Source: Symmetrospora coprosmae
Taxonomy: Eukaryota; Basidiomycota; Cystobasidiomycetes; Symmetrosporaceae
DNA length: 64,000 nucleotides
Assembly: GCA_008802785.1 (NCBI GenBank)
Contig: VUYT01000013.1
Coordinates: forward strand, 248,001 to 312,000
Reading direction: 5' to 3'
How positions within the stretch are numbered: the first letter of the stretch is position 1; every line of letters begins with the position of its first letter. A program made the position numbers and the translations under genes. The notes under the pieces were generated by a model. It searched no databases. It worked only from the letters and a program-made list of their open reading frames with translations, and had not been told where the DNA came from. Positions 37,968 through 48,703 of this stretch are shown piece by piece.

Positions 37968-38605
37968 GGTGGCACTGGGGAATGAGGGCGATGACGGGGA
38001 TTGGGGAGACGACGAAGAGATGAGGACGAGGACTCAGCGTTAGTGTTAGCGTCGAGGGGATCAGCTGAGAAGGAAGAGAGCGGGAGAGAGGGTACGAGAG
38101 GGTCAGACGATAAGGCCGGGAGGCGCGACTTCGAAGGCGGTGCAAGTGGACCCCTGGCCTCCTTCTTAGTCTGTGTCCCGACGGAATGCACGACGAGAGG
38201 ATCCGTGTCGGAGTATGCGCGCGCGGTTGTCAGTCAGGACGTCGCAGAGCCTCTCGCAAGCGCCGGAGGGCCGAAGCGCAGGAAAGGACTACAAAGGACG
38301 GAGAACGAGATCCTCGTCACCATGTTCGCGAAAGCTCGCGCTTGCCCCGCTGCAACGCAAGTGGGTCGATGGTCGTCAAGACGAAACCGGTCTTCGGCTC
38401 CGAAGTCGGCCGAACGTTGCGGCGCGAGCCCAGGGACAGCAAAGCATTCCGACTCGGGTAACAAAGGCAAAGGCAGATCGGGAGTTGCGCACTGCACATC
38501 TGCACATGCTGCACTCATAAGTGACTGACGCGAGCGTGGACATGTACAACAAGCGGCGCGCAGTGCAAGACAATCGCTTGACGGATATACCCCGTTCGTG
38601 CCCTG
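37968..38605. other. Intergenic: P450 upstream region and DRS1 3' flank
   Basis: A 638-bp spacer. Several open frames of 90-175 codons overlap on both strands but share no motif and look like products of high GC. No supported gene. Confidence 0.5.
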
Positions 38606-41563
38606 CTACCTCTTGCCCTTCTTGCCCCTGGACATGCTCGAGCTCTTCTTGCCTCCAGGACTCGCACCACCTCCCATCTTGCCCTTCTTGCTGCTCTTCA
38701 TGCCCGAGTCTCCGTCCGCAGCAGGCTTCCGCTTCTTGTCGCCGAGATCGACCTTGAACCCGCCGCCCCGCTTTGCTGCCTTCTTCGCCTTGTTGCTCTT
38801 CGCCTTTCCAGCTAGCGCACCACGCTTGTCGTTGTCCTCGCCCATGGCGCTGATGGCTCCCGGCCGCATCTCCTTCTTCCTGTTCCGGATGGCAGTGCCA
38901 ATCATTTTCTCCGAGCCCTTGGTAGCATTCAGCTCCTCGAGCGCCTCCTTGCGGCGCTTCTGGCGATGGTTGAGGATCGGTTGTGCCTCTCTCCGCGCAG
39001 CACGCGCAATTGCAGCCGACTCGCCGTCCATCTTCCCATTGTACTCGCGCTTGCCCGTTTCTTTCGAGCGCTCCTTCTCCTTCTCGGACTGGAACCACGT
39101 CCGCGCCGGTCGCGAGTGGATTTCGGCCTCGTACTGGAGCAAGTTCTCGCCCTTTGTGATCTCCATCTCGGTGCGCCGCATCTCCTTCTCCTCCTTCTCC
39201 TCGCGCAGGATCTCTCGCACCTCGCCTTTCAGGCTGAGCACCTCGGCGAGCGTGCTCCGGATCAGCTCGGGCTCGATTGTGAGCTGCTTGCTCTCGCTCC
39301 CTTCCTTCTCGTGCGACGACTTGATTGCCTGTTTGACCATCTTCCTGTCCACCTCGCCGACGAGCGTGATGGCACGACCCTCCTTGCCCGCTCGAGCCGT
39401 TCGTCCTACTCGGTGGAGGTAGATGTCGAATGACCTCGGCATCTCGTAGTTGATCACTGTTTCGATCCCCTTGATATCAAGACCACGCTAGAGGTTGTAT
39501 GAAGCGTCAGCGTCTGCCGAGCGTACAAACCAACTGAAGCTCGAGCTGCACTCACCGACGCCAGGTCCGTAGCGAGCAGGAAGCCGACCTCGCCGTCCCT
39601 GAACCTTTTCAGCGACGTCAAGCGCATCTCCTGCGTGAGGTCTCCATGCAGCTCCTCCGCTCGAAGACCCATAAGCCCGAACAGCACCCGCATGCGATGC
39701 GCGCCGAGCTTGCTCCGGAAGAAGACAATCGTCTTTCCCTGCGAGGCAAAGCTCCGGCGGCACAGTGCGATGAGCATGGGCTCGCGAAGCGTGTCCTGCT
39801 TGACCTTGACGAACTCCTGTTTGAGGTTGGTTGACGTCGTGTGCACCGCATCAATGGCGATGCGGACAGGCTTTTGCAGGGAGAGACGCGCGAGCGTTTG
39901 GATGTCTTCCGTGATGGTGGCGGAGAAGAGCATAGTCTGCCGCGAGTGCGGACAGCTGGCGATGATCTCGGACAGCTCGTCTCTGAACCCTTCCTCGAGG
40001 ATGCGATCCGCCTCGTCAATGACCAGGATCTCGAGGCTCTCTAGGGAAAACGAGGCCGTATTTCGCACATGGTCGATGAGCCGGCCGGGTGTCGAGACGA
40101 CAATGTCTGGCCGTTTCCGGAGGTCTGCCTCCTGCACTTTGAGCGAGAGACCACCCACGCAGAGGCAGAAACGAATATCGGTGTATCGGGCGAGCGCCTG
40201 TCCGACATTGTGCACCTGTACAGCTAGCTCGCGCGTCGGGCAGATGACAACAACGCGCGTCCGCGCCTCCTTCTTGTCGCGGTAGAGAAGGCGCTCGAGA
40301 ATGCCAACCCAGAAGGCGACTGTCTTCCCTGAACCGGTGATACTGGACCCGACAATGTCCTTGCCGAGGAGCGCGACGGGAATAGTCTGCGCTTGGATTG
40401 GGGTTGGTGTATTCAGGCTTAGGCTCGATAGACCCAGCAAGATTGGGCGCGAGAGAGCAGCTCCCGGCAGGGCACTGAAGGGAGGCAGCGCCTTAGTGAC
40501 GTGCGCTTCGTTCGATGTGACCGTATTGCCGGATGTCTCGGGAAGCTTGCTGAAGTAGTTGCTGTCGACAATGTGCTTGTCGGCTGCGGTGCTGAAGTTG
40601 ATGTCTTCGTCCTCGGCGTCTGACAGCGAAGCGGCGTTGTTGGCGAGCTGTGCGAAGGGCGAGATGGACGAGCCGGAAGAAGATGTCGAGGCGACTGAAG
40701 CCGCATCATCGTCCTCATCGCTGTCTGGGACTGCCTCTACGTCTTCTCCCTCTGCAATCAGATCGTCCGCATCTGCCAAAGCGGACCCCTCATTGTCGTC
40801 GTCGTCGTCTTCTGCAATCAGAGCATCCAAATCGGACAGCCCTTCCCCATCGTCATCAAATGCATCCGCTCCTGCTTCATCCAGGCCATTATCGTCGTCC
40901 TCCTCATCATCATCCTCGTCTACCTCATCCGAGTCCTCTCCGCTGGCCCCGTTCGCGCTGGTACCGGCTGCAACGATAGCAGGCCTGGCGAGCTTGCGTC
41001 TCGCAATGATGTCGTCAATAGACACGCGCGGCTGCGGTGACATGGGTCATGTTAGAGCTCCACTCGCACAAATATCGCAAATTTTGGAAGTGGCGACGCG
41101 TGCCGACTCACTGGAGCGTTCTTCTTGCGGAAGAGGGCTATTGTCTCATTGAGGTCCTGGTGGGCGCACAGGTATGTCAGTTTGCCATAGGCCAAGGGCT
41201 GCTTCTCTTTGTGTGTCGACGCACCCAAGCGTCCTTCTTGCCGTGCCTGCGCGATGACATCTCGCCTCCGCCCAGAGCGTCGAATGTGAATCCAGCTGCG
41301 AGCCTGTCCTCCTGCCCCGCTCCCGCACGCCCGAGCGCACCGCCATCCTCATCTTCACCATCGTCCTCTCCCTCTCTGGCCCTCTTCTTGCCCTTTCCCT
41401 TCTTCTGCTTTGCCACTTCTGCCTGCTGTTTCGCCTTGCCCTTGCCCTTGCCCTTGCCCTTGGCTGCGGTTCCTCCGCCTTCGCCGTCGGAGAGGGTATC
41501 GAGGGGAGCACGGCGGGCCTGCTGCTCGTCGTCCGAGTCTATCGTCAGGATGAGATCGCTCAT
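38606..41563 (-). CDS. DRS1: ATP-dependent DEAD-box helicase DRS1 (DDX27, ribosome biogenesis)
   Basis: Four exons (41225-41563, 41112-41156, 39556-41031, 38606-39487) give 913 residues. The first exon carries the Drs1 signature start '[13 protein letters not shown]', then a Lys-rich stretch; a 45-nt exon encodes '[15 protein letters not shown]'. A very acidic region precedes the helicase core: '[14 protein letters not shown]', '[12 protein letters not shown]', 'PTRELAVQV', '[12 protein letters not shown]', '[13 protein letters not shown]', '[11 protein letters not shown]', '[20 protein letters not shown]' and '[10 protein letters not shown]'. The tail is highly basic ([23 protein letters not shown]). 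Drs1 acts in the nucleolus in 60S subunit assembly. An internal in-frame ATG (41043) would lose the conserved head, so 41563 is used. It is divergent from homoserine kinase. Confidence 0.96.
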
Positions 41564-41939
41564 CGTGCCGTGTCTGGCTGCTATGAGTGAAGGGAAGCCA
41601 TCATCCAGGAAGCCTGCGCACCTTCTCGAGGTCACGTTCTTCGAGGCAGAGCTTTTTAGGAGGAACAAGGGAGCGCCTTCTTCCTCTGCAACGAGGGCAG
41701 TGGAGAGAGGCTATCTTTGTACCAGTGAACACAGTCTCCTTCATGCTAGATGTCCCTGTCGACATGTGCTTGCTACTCAATCTGACCGCGGCACCTTGCG
41801 AAGGAGCTTTGCCTGCCCCGACCGGACCATCCGCCCGCGGTGGGAGGCGCGTCTGGCTCTAGCTCTGGCGCTGGTCGCATGCTGCTTGCTTGTCTCCTCC
41901 CACCACCGCGACGACAACAAGGCCACAAATACAGCAAGG
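41564..41939. promoter_or_regulatory. Divergent promoter between DRS1 and homoserine kinase
   Basis: A 376-bp spacer between divergent ATGs; it must drive both genes. I see no clear TATA box or long repeat. Confidence 0.55.
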
Positions 41940-43250
41940 ATGGCAACTACAGCAGCGGCGAGCGCGCGCAAAGATCGCAAAGTGAGGGTGTGACGGTAGC
42001 TCCCAACCTCCCTCGCTTCTGTCACGCTGATTGCCGCCCGCCCGCGCATGCACGCACCCAGTTCAAAATCACAGTCCCCTGCAGCTCCGCCAACCTCGCC
42101 TGCGGGTTCGGTGCGTCTGCGACCGCTCACTGCCTTCCGTCTCTTCTGACTGACCATGCACCGCCTGCAGACGTCCTCGGCCTCACGCTCAAGCTGTACC
42201 TGAGCCTCACCGTTACCTCGAGCGCCTCAGCCGAGAACAAGGCACCAGAGCTCGTCTGCACGGGTCTCGGAGCCGAGCAGGCGCCCTTGAACCCGTACAA
42301 GAACCTCATCACCCGCGTCGCGCTCTATGTCCTCCGCTGCCACAGCATTCCCCACTTCCCCACCGGCCTGCGGATAGAGTGCCACAACGAGATCCCGTTC
42401 GGGCGCGGGCTGGGCTCGTCCGGTGCCGCAGTCATTGCAGGCGTCCTGCTGGCTGACCAGGTTGGCGAGCTCCAGCTGAGCCAGTCTCGCCAGCTCGACT
42501 TTGCCCTCATGGTCGAGCGGCACCCGGACAATGTCGCGGCTGCCCTGCTCGGCGGCTTTGTAGGCAGCTACCTCAAGGAGCTCTCGCCGGAGGATACATC
42601 CGCGACACAGATCCCGCTGTCAGAGGTCCTGCCAGAGCTGCCAGAGGGTGCAGAGCACGAAGAGTGGGGGATGAACCCGCCCATCCCGCCTAGGGGCATT
42701 GGGCATTGGCTCAAATTTGGTTGGGCAAAAGAGGTCAAAGCCATTGTCTGCATCCCGGACTTTGAGGTGCCTACGGCAAAGGCCAGAGAGGTCATGCCCA
42801 AATCTTATCCAATCAAGGATGTGGTGTGTTACATCCTGCTTGTGCTTGGGAGCATCTGGTCAGCCGTGCTAATCTATACATCCCCATCCGCAGGTTTTCA
42901 ACCTCCAGCGCATTGTCGTTCTCACGCACGCCCTCACACGGTCACCTCCAGACTCTGACCTTATCTTCCAGGCAATGCAGGACCGCCTGCACCAGCCGTA
43001 CCGCTCCTCACTCATTCCGGCTCTCCCCAGCATCCTGTCCTCCTTCTCCCCGTCATCTCACCCGGGTCTTCTCGGTGTCTGCCTGTCGGGCGCTGGCCCG
43101 ACCATCCTCGCGCTCGCGACAGAAAACTTTGAAAAGATCGGCAGCGATATCGAGAGGATATTTGCCGAGAACAAGGAAGGCCCGGCAGTAAAGTGTAGCT
43201 GGCGCGTGCTGGAGATAGATACCGATGGGAGTAGGTGCCAGGAGTTGTAG
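41940..43250 (+). CDS. THR1: Homoserine kinase
   Basis: Four exons (41940-41981, 42062-42110, 42171-42823, 42894-43250) give 366 residues, close to yeast Thr1. It is a GHMP kinase: 'FKITVPCSSANLACGFDVLG' at the start, the phosphate loop 'IPFGRGLGSSGAAVIAG', 'MVERHPDNVAAALLGGFVGS' and the carboxyl 'GVCLSGAGPTILAL'. The enzyme phosphorylates homoserine with ATP, the step before threonine synthase in threonine formation from aspartate. The first exon supplies only 'MATTAAASARKDRK'; the second intron splits the conserved FDVLG strand. The region 42620-42700 encodes an acidic/Pro loop ('LPEGAEHEEWGMNPPIPP') that is longer than I recall in yeast. No operon-like context; the neighbour DRS1 shares only the promoter. 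Confidence 0.95.
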
Positions 43251-43356
43251 GGGTAGGCAGGTCTCTGCTTTCTGCTGTGTGCCACCGCGTCCGTCGCCGT
43301 GAAATGTGGCTCACTCGAATCCATCGTGGTTGATCCTGCGTCCTGCTTGACCTGCT

Positions 43357-44047
43357 TCAAGGAGAGTTGCCTTGCCCCGCAGGCTGGCTGTAGCGCGGCA
43401 CCCTGCACGCCAACCACGTAAACTTCGCTTCTCCTAGCGCGTCGCGACATGCCTTCCTGGGCGGGCGACAATGCTCTTCCACCATGTCGACATCCGACGC
43501 GTCGCTCAAGGCGAGGTCGTCATGTTTGCACTGCAGGAAAGCGAAAACGGCTTCGAAGAAAGCTGCCGTATGCCGCTGTATCAGGAGGAAGCGCAATCCT
43601 TCAGTAAGCACCCGCAGGAGCCAGACAGTACGCGCTCGCCTTCGGGAGGGGCTTCTCGGCGACGAGCGGCACGGGCAGGCTGTCCTTGTCCGCCGCAACA
43701 ATGTTTCGCAGGTCCAGTGCCGCCTGTACCATGTCTTGTGTCAAGATCTGGATCTCGGCCTTCTGGCCTAAATGAGCTTCCATCGCCTTGAAGAAAGCGT
43801 CAACCGCCCCCTTGGAAAGCGCGTGGCCGTGGTCGGCGACCGAGAAGTTGCACTGGCCACGACTAAGATGATATAGAATGACACCTCTTTGGTAGGCAGA
43901 CCCAGCTTGGAAGCGGTCCGAATTGCGTAGGAACTGCGCGATGCTGTATGTGAGCTCGTTGGAATATCCTTGAGGACGCAGAATGTACATGCCGATCTTG
44001 TTGACGAGCAGCTGGAAGGACTCTCGGGAGATTTTGTCGGATGCCAT
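43357..44047 (-). CDS. Orphan small protein, tandem copy A
   Basis: Two exons (43640-44047, 43357-43575) give 208 residues. No known family. Features: a helical first part ('ISRESFQLLVNKIGMYIL', 'YSIAQFLRNSDRF'), 'SVADHGHALSKGAVDAFF' which could hold a His-containing site, then 'PVPLVAEKPLPK' and, after the intron, 'RHTAAFFEAVFAFLQCKHDD'. The 64-nt intron starts GCGAGC, a GC donor; the join gives 'KPLPK-RHTAAFF', and the neighbouring paralogue has exactly the same join ('VPLTK-RHTAAYF') across a normal GT donor, which strongly supports splicing here. It may have an upstream non-coding exon. The stop is 106 bp from the convergent homoserine kinase stop. Confidence 0.65.
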
Positions 44048-44477
44048 CGAGCGTGCTTGTAGTCGTCGTGAAGAAACTCCAGCACAACGCTGGCTGTGGC
44101 AGACCGCGCCAATCTCCGGGCATCGCAACGCTGACGTCAGGGTCGGGCGGGCTTTGGACGCGGGAAGGCGCGAGAAGCAAGAACAAAGGTCCGGTCGGCT
44201 CGCCGGAGGCATAAGCGTCCATGCATCTTGTTCGCAGCTGCTCGTACATGTCGCTCTTACCTGCCGCTGCGGAAGAGCTGCTGCACCGTTGCCAGAGCGC
44301 ACGACAATCAGGGCAGCCTCCTTCTCTCCGAACTGCACGGGACTTGGCGCTTACATGGCAAGCTTTCATTGCGCAGTGAAATTCGGTACATTCGTTCCAC
44401 GACAATGAGATCCGTGGACAGACTCGCCCGCCTTCAGCTCGCACTGCAGGCTAGCTGCTTGGTGGATTCGTCGACGT

Positions 44478-45163
44478 TCAGGGCTGCTTGTGGCATGAGC
44501 GATGCTTGGGACCGGCCAACCACGACTCCGCCGTATCTCCGAGCATGTCGCGACATTCTTTCTTGGGCCGCTTCCAACATGCTCCTACTATGTTGAACTC
44601 GGACGCTTCGATGAGTGCCAGGTCGTCCTGCTTGCCCTCCCTGAAGGCCAAGATCGCTAGGAAGTAGGCTGCTGTGTGTCTCTGCAGCAGCAAGATAGCA
44701 AGAAGGATATCAGCATGCAGGGAATGCACGCGCGGGCTACTCACCAAGCCCAGAGCGAGAGTTCACCTTCGTCAGGGGTACTTCCGCAATGTAAGGGGTG
44801 GGGAGGCTGTTCTTGCTCACGCGAAGCGCTCGTAGTAGCGCCAGCGTGTCTGAGCGCAGCTTCCGCATCATCTCGCGCATCTCGGCCTCTGCGTCGTTTT
44901 CAATGCCCATGTCATCACCTCGTTGAAAGCGACCAGCGCTGCTGCCGCGTTCGCGGCGCCATGGTCGTTGACCGACATGCAATTAGTGGAAGGACGGAGA
45001 GCCCACCCGGGCCTCTCCGGCCCTTCGGCGCTTTCGCGCACCCAAAACCCCGAAGGGCCCGGGCTGCGAGCTGAAAAGATAACCCGTCGTCGAGCGCGCA
45101 GCACCGCTCGAACACCCTCAGAAAGTCACGTGGGCCCTGCTTGGAGACGCAAAACACTCTCAA
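44478..45163 (-). CDS. Orphan small protein, tandem copy B (reading frame not fully resolved)
   Basis: Paralogue of copy A on the same strand. Matching segments in order are 'SVNDHGAANAAAALVAFNE', 'LRALRVSKNSLPTPYIAEV', and after an 85-nt intron (44682-44766, donor GTGAAC) 'RHTAAYFLAILAFREGKQDD' and 'KKECRDMLGDTAESW'. The 3' exon 44478-44681 and the part from 44767 to about 44925 are clear. Further upstream the matching segments lie in different frames (near 44915-44930 and again near 44975), and the expected middle of copy A (YILRPQGYSN region) has no counterpart, its place being taken by a GC-rich hairpin-forming stretch. Copy B may be decaying or may have unrecognised introns. The 5' limit at 45163 is a guess. 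Confidence 0.4.
45019..45059. repeat. Inverted repeat, 10-bp arms
   Basis: GGCCCTTCGG at 45019-45028 and its exact complement CCGAAGGGCC at 45050-45059 can form a hairpin with a 21-nt loop, flanked by further GC-rich self-complementary bases (CCCGGGC). It lies in the unresolved part of orphan copy B. Confidence 0.75.
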
Positions 45164-45468
45164 GGCGCGTCAGAGGCGAATGACTGCGTGCGCCTGCTTT
45201 GTGACATGTGACACACGGTGGTGGGCGACGCAAGTGACTCTGTCTGCCACTGCTCTTGCGCGGCCGTGGCTTCCGGTCGGCGGGGTTGCCCCGTTCCTGA
45301 CAACTGGCGCAGCAAGCAACCTGCAGCTGTCGACCCTTGCTGGTCTGGCTTCTCGCAGCCTGTTGCATGCTCTTCACACTTGCAAGCCGCGCAACTACCA
45401 CGCATAGCTGGCTACTGAAGTCATCCCCTCGCAATTTTGTGCTGATCCCCCCTGCCGTGTCGCGCGCC
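45164..45468. promoter_or_regulatory. Divergent upstream region of copy B and the Nudix gene
   Basis: About 305 bp between the presumed copy B start and the Nudix ATG. No distinct element was recognised. Confidence 0.4.
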
Positions 45469-46704
45469 ATGAGCAGCCGCAACGCCAGCCGTGGCTCACC
45501 ACCAGCTCGGCCGTCTGCGAGGTGGGTGCGGAGCCAGGGCGCAAGCTGCGACGCACTGGCAGCACGGCTGACAGGCCCGGTCCCTCCTGCAGCCTGATCC
45601 TCATCTCACCTCTCTCGACGCCCAGTCGTGATGGCTTCGACTACCGCGTCTGCCTCCTCGTCCGGTCCAAGACCATGAGCGTCAGCCCTTCGGTGACCGT
45701 CTTCCCGGGAGGGAACCTGGATGCCGCAGATACAGCTGCGGCGAGCAGTGACCCAGCTCTGTCACGCATAGAAGGTGGTGCGCAGCTCTGCGCGCTCAAG
45801 GTGTGCGCACTTCGGGAGACGCTCGAGGAGACCGGCATCTTGGTTGCCGGTGCAGAAGAGTCGGCCAGAAGCGACATCGACGGGGCAAAGGTCGAATCGT
45901 GGAGGAAGCGCGTCTACGCAAAGCCGGACGAGTACCTTTCTGGGTATCGGGACATGCACGGCGCTAGTGCGGTGCCGCCGCTGGACAGCCTGCTTCCGTG
46001 AGTAGGAGCACACACGCCACTGTCAGACCAGCCGGAGCTGACACGCCGGACACGATGCGCATGCAGCTGGTCGCAGTGGATCACACCTGTCGAAGTGCCA
46101 AAGCGCTTCGATACAACTTTCTTCCTGCATATTCTCCCCATGCCGAAGGGTACAGAGCCAGGCAAGCGGCATCCGCTGCTCAACGCGGACAAGGGTGAGA
46201 CAGCTTCAGCGGAATGGGTGAGTGCGATACTCTGCTTCACCAATCTTCCGACCTGACGAAGCTTGTTCACCGCCGCACGCACAGGTCACGCCCCGCCAAG
46301 CTCTCGTAAAGTGTATCGACCGACGGGAGATCTTCCTCATGCCGCCACAAGTCTACCTGCTCGCCGAACTCGCGCGCCTGCCCACGCTCGAGAGCATACG
46401 ATTGCACGCGAAGAGTCGAGATCGCGAGCCAATCCTGCCCAAGATGCTGCGACTGGGCGCGCGCAAAGGCGTCAGCGCGTTCGTCTATCCAGGAGACGAG
46501 GAGTACGACCGTGATCTGGCAGCTGAGAATGCCGGGAAACGCCATCGTACGTATTCGGTCAGCGAAAGAAACGAAAAGGGCAAAATGGTGCTTGTAGCGC
46601 CGCCTGTCGTGCGAGGCTTGCATAGGCGGGGCCTGTCGGGGATGGAGGATCTCGCAGAGGGCGATATCGAGGATCCCGCAGCGACGGAGCAGGCAAAGCT
46701 GTAG
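45469..46704 (+). CDS. Nudix hydrolase, NUDT19-like
   Basis: Four exons (45469-45521, 45593-45997, 46067-46217, 46285-46704) give 342 residues. The fold starts 'SLILISPLSTPSRDGFDYRV' and 'SVTVFPGGNLDAAD', and the Nudix box core is 'ALRETLEETGILV' (REx2EExG), with an insertion between the first Gly and this core as in NUDT19. 'WSQWITPVEVPKRFDTTFFL' and 'LMPPQVYLLAELARL' are typical NUDT19 strands. NUDT19 enzymes hydrolyse CoA and acyl-CoA esters to 3',5'-ADP and phosphopantetheine products, usually in peroxisomes. The carboxyl end (TEQAKL) ends in Ala-Lys-Leu, AKL, a good PTS1 peroxisomal signal, which supports that site. The acidic segment before it is probably flexible. Confidence 0.9.
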
Positions 46705-46857
46705 TCGAGCGGACTCATCGAAAGGAAGGGTAAGCGAGATGGCTCATCCGACGACTCTATCAGCGCGAGTCGGCGCTCCATCCGCGAACCGAGGTAGACC
46801 CCTGTAGCATACCATGCCATTGCAGCTGACTATCGTACATGCTGAGCGATACCAGCC

Positions 46858-48394
46858 TCACTCGGCCTCCTCCTCGCTGCTTTCGTCTTCCACTTCTTCC
46901 CCGCTCTGACCGGTATTCGTCCGCCGCAGGATCAGGCCTTCCGTGACTAGGTTGGCTCCCGTCTTGTCGACGATGCCTTCCTGAACAAGCTGATCAACGG
47001 TCTTCGAGCCCACTGCATCAAGCTGCATCACTCGCCTGGGAAAGGTGCTCGCCAGCGCAAAGCCGAGTGTTGGCTCGTAGCCCGGATCCGGGCGTGCTGT
47101 ACTAAAGCCCGCACCGCCCGCTACAGAAACACCGTGCGCCTCGCACTCGACGTACTCCCACACTCTTCGTATGCTGTCCTTCCCGTCGAAGCGGCGCATG
47201 AGCCGCTTGCCGTCGGGCAGGCGGACGACAAAGCGGACAGACTGGGAGCCAGCAGGTGGCTCCTCTCCAAACGCCGCGGCAGTCGCGCGTCGCCACGCGT
47301 CCCGATTCTGCCCTTCGCGGAGCTTGGCCTGCTCCGCCCGGCGCTTGCTCTCCTCCGCCTCTCTCGCAGCGCGCAGCTCCGCCTCCTTCGCTTGGACGCG
47401 CTCCCGGTCCCTCCGGCCTGCCTCGGCGTACGCCCTGTCTTGCTCCTCGCGGAGATGGCGCTGTGCCTCGCGCTCGCGCTTCTGCGCCTTGAGCCGGTTC
47501 AGGAACCCTCCCAGCCGGGCTAGGACAATCTCGGAGATGTGCGAGCCGAGCTGCGCCACGGTGGTCGCGGGGATCCCTTCGAGGCGCGAAAAGACGGTCA
47601 TCTTGTTATTCGATGCAGGCATGCTGTTGCTGTTGCCTGTGATGCGTGAGACGGGCAGGGGTTGCACGCTAATGAATGAGATGAAGGGGAAGGTGGCTGT
47701 CTGCAGGATGACGGAGGCTACGTGGGCATCGCGGGATGCGGTCACATCGCCGCCCCAGAGCAGGATGGAGTCCCGGTGCTCCTGCATAAGGGACCGGAAA
47801 CCATCTGTGCAGAGAGTGTCTCTGCGGACGTAGCGCAAATGGTCAGCTGCTGGACGGCTGTTGCTGCCGAGATCCCGCACACGGGTAGTAGCTCGCTTCG
47901 AAATCCACTCACCTCAAGAAGGTAGCATGGTCATCGTGCTCTCGACACGTCAACACGACGCAGAGGACGAGGTTGTCCTCCTTCGCTCGTCTCAGGGCCG
48001 CATTGTACCCGCCCTCGGTGAACCAGAGGGCATCCTTGGCTCTGTCGCTGCCAGACGACGACCCTGAACCGCTTGCAGCTGCGGACGAAGATGCACTGGA
48101 GGAGCTTGAAGCGCCGTACGCGTCTCCCATATGCTGGTAGTGTCCTGCGCCAGTGTCTGACCGAGCGTGAATGGCTAGACCGCGCACAAAGGCGCGCGAG
48201 GCTGCGACCGGGTCGACAATGACGCCTCTGCCGGTGTCTGGGTCATCGTCCAGATAGGACGAGGGAGAGGAGCCAGGCCACGCCAGACGCAGGTAAGGGA
48301 CGCCCCTGAAGCGCAGTATCCGTGTGAGGATGAGGCTCAGGAGGGTGAAGGGGAGCGAGAGGATGCGCGTGACGAGGTTGCCGGGCACGGCCAT
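46858..48394 (-). CDS. UBX-domain ER protein, FAF2/UBXD8-like
   Basis: Two exons (47913-48394, 46858-47821) give 481 residues. The head has a hydrophobic hairpin ('LVTRILSLPFTLLSLILTRI') like the one that inserts FAF2/Ucp10 into the ER or lipid droplets. A UAS thioredoxin-like domain follows ('NLVLCVVLTCREHDDHATFL', 'FRSLMQEHRDSILLWGGDV'), then a long Arg/Glu/Gln coiled coil ('KAQKREREAQRHLREEQDR'), and a carboxyl UBX domain ('VRFVVRLPDGKRLMRRF', 'YEPTLGFALASTFPRRV') that should bind Cdc48/p97. The acidic end is 'DESSEEEAE'. An amino-terminal UBA domain, usual in FAF2, was not found; it may lie in an unseen upstream exon, since an open frame without ATG continues to about 48469. Expected role: ER-associated degradation with Cdc48. 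Confidence 0.86.
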
Positions 48395-48703
48395 CTTCGG
48401 AGAGTGGAGAGGCGCTTCGAGGAGCTGGACAGCAGGGCGACGCAGCGGAAGGCAGCGGAAGGCTGGCAAGCTGGCTGACCAGAGTGCTTGCGCTGGATAT
48501 CTGTAGCTGTCGCACTCGGGGCAAGGTGGTGAATCGCTCGAGAGTCGGTCGGGATGAGAGAGGACGGGCGACGACGATGACGGCGGCGGCGGACGGAGGC
48601 GGTCAGACGCGGTTCGCGCGTTCGCAGCTGTGCGACTCCCGTTCCTCCCCCTTCAGCCCGCAACTGCTCACTGCTCTCCGTGGTGTAGCATACTCGCACG
48701 ACA
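48395..48703. promoter_or_regulatory. Divergent promoter of the UBX and ELMO genes
   Basis: A 309-bp spacer between divergent starts, rich in CGG/CCG steps. It could also hide an upstream exon of the UBX gene. Confidence 0.45.

Noticed and set aside
38001-38528. 175-codon plus-strand open frame upstream of the P450
   Set aside because: Overlaps several other random frames in both directions, has no family motif and no splice partner; probably due to high GC.
40559-41152. Ser-rich 197-codon plus-strand frame
   Set aside because: It is the complement of the acidic Asp/Glu region of DRS1, which always yields Ser-rich shadow frames.
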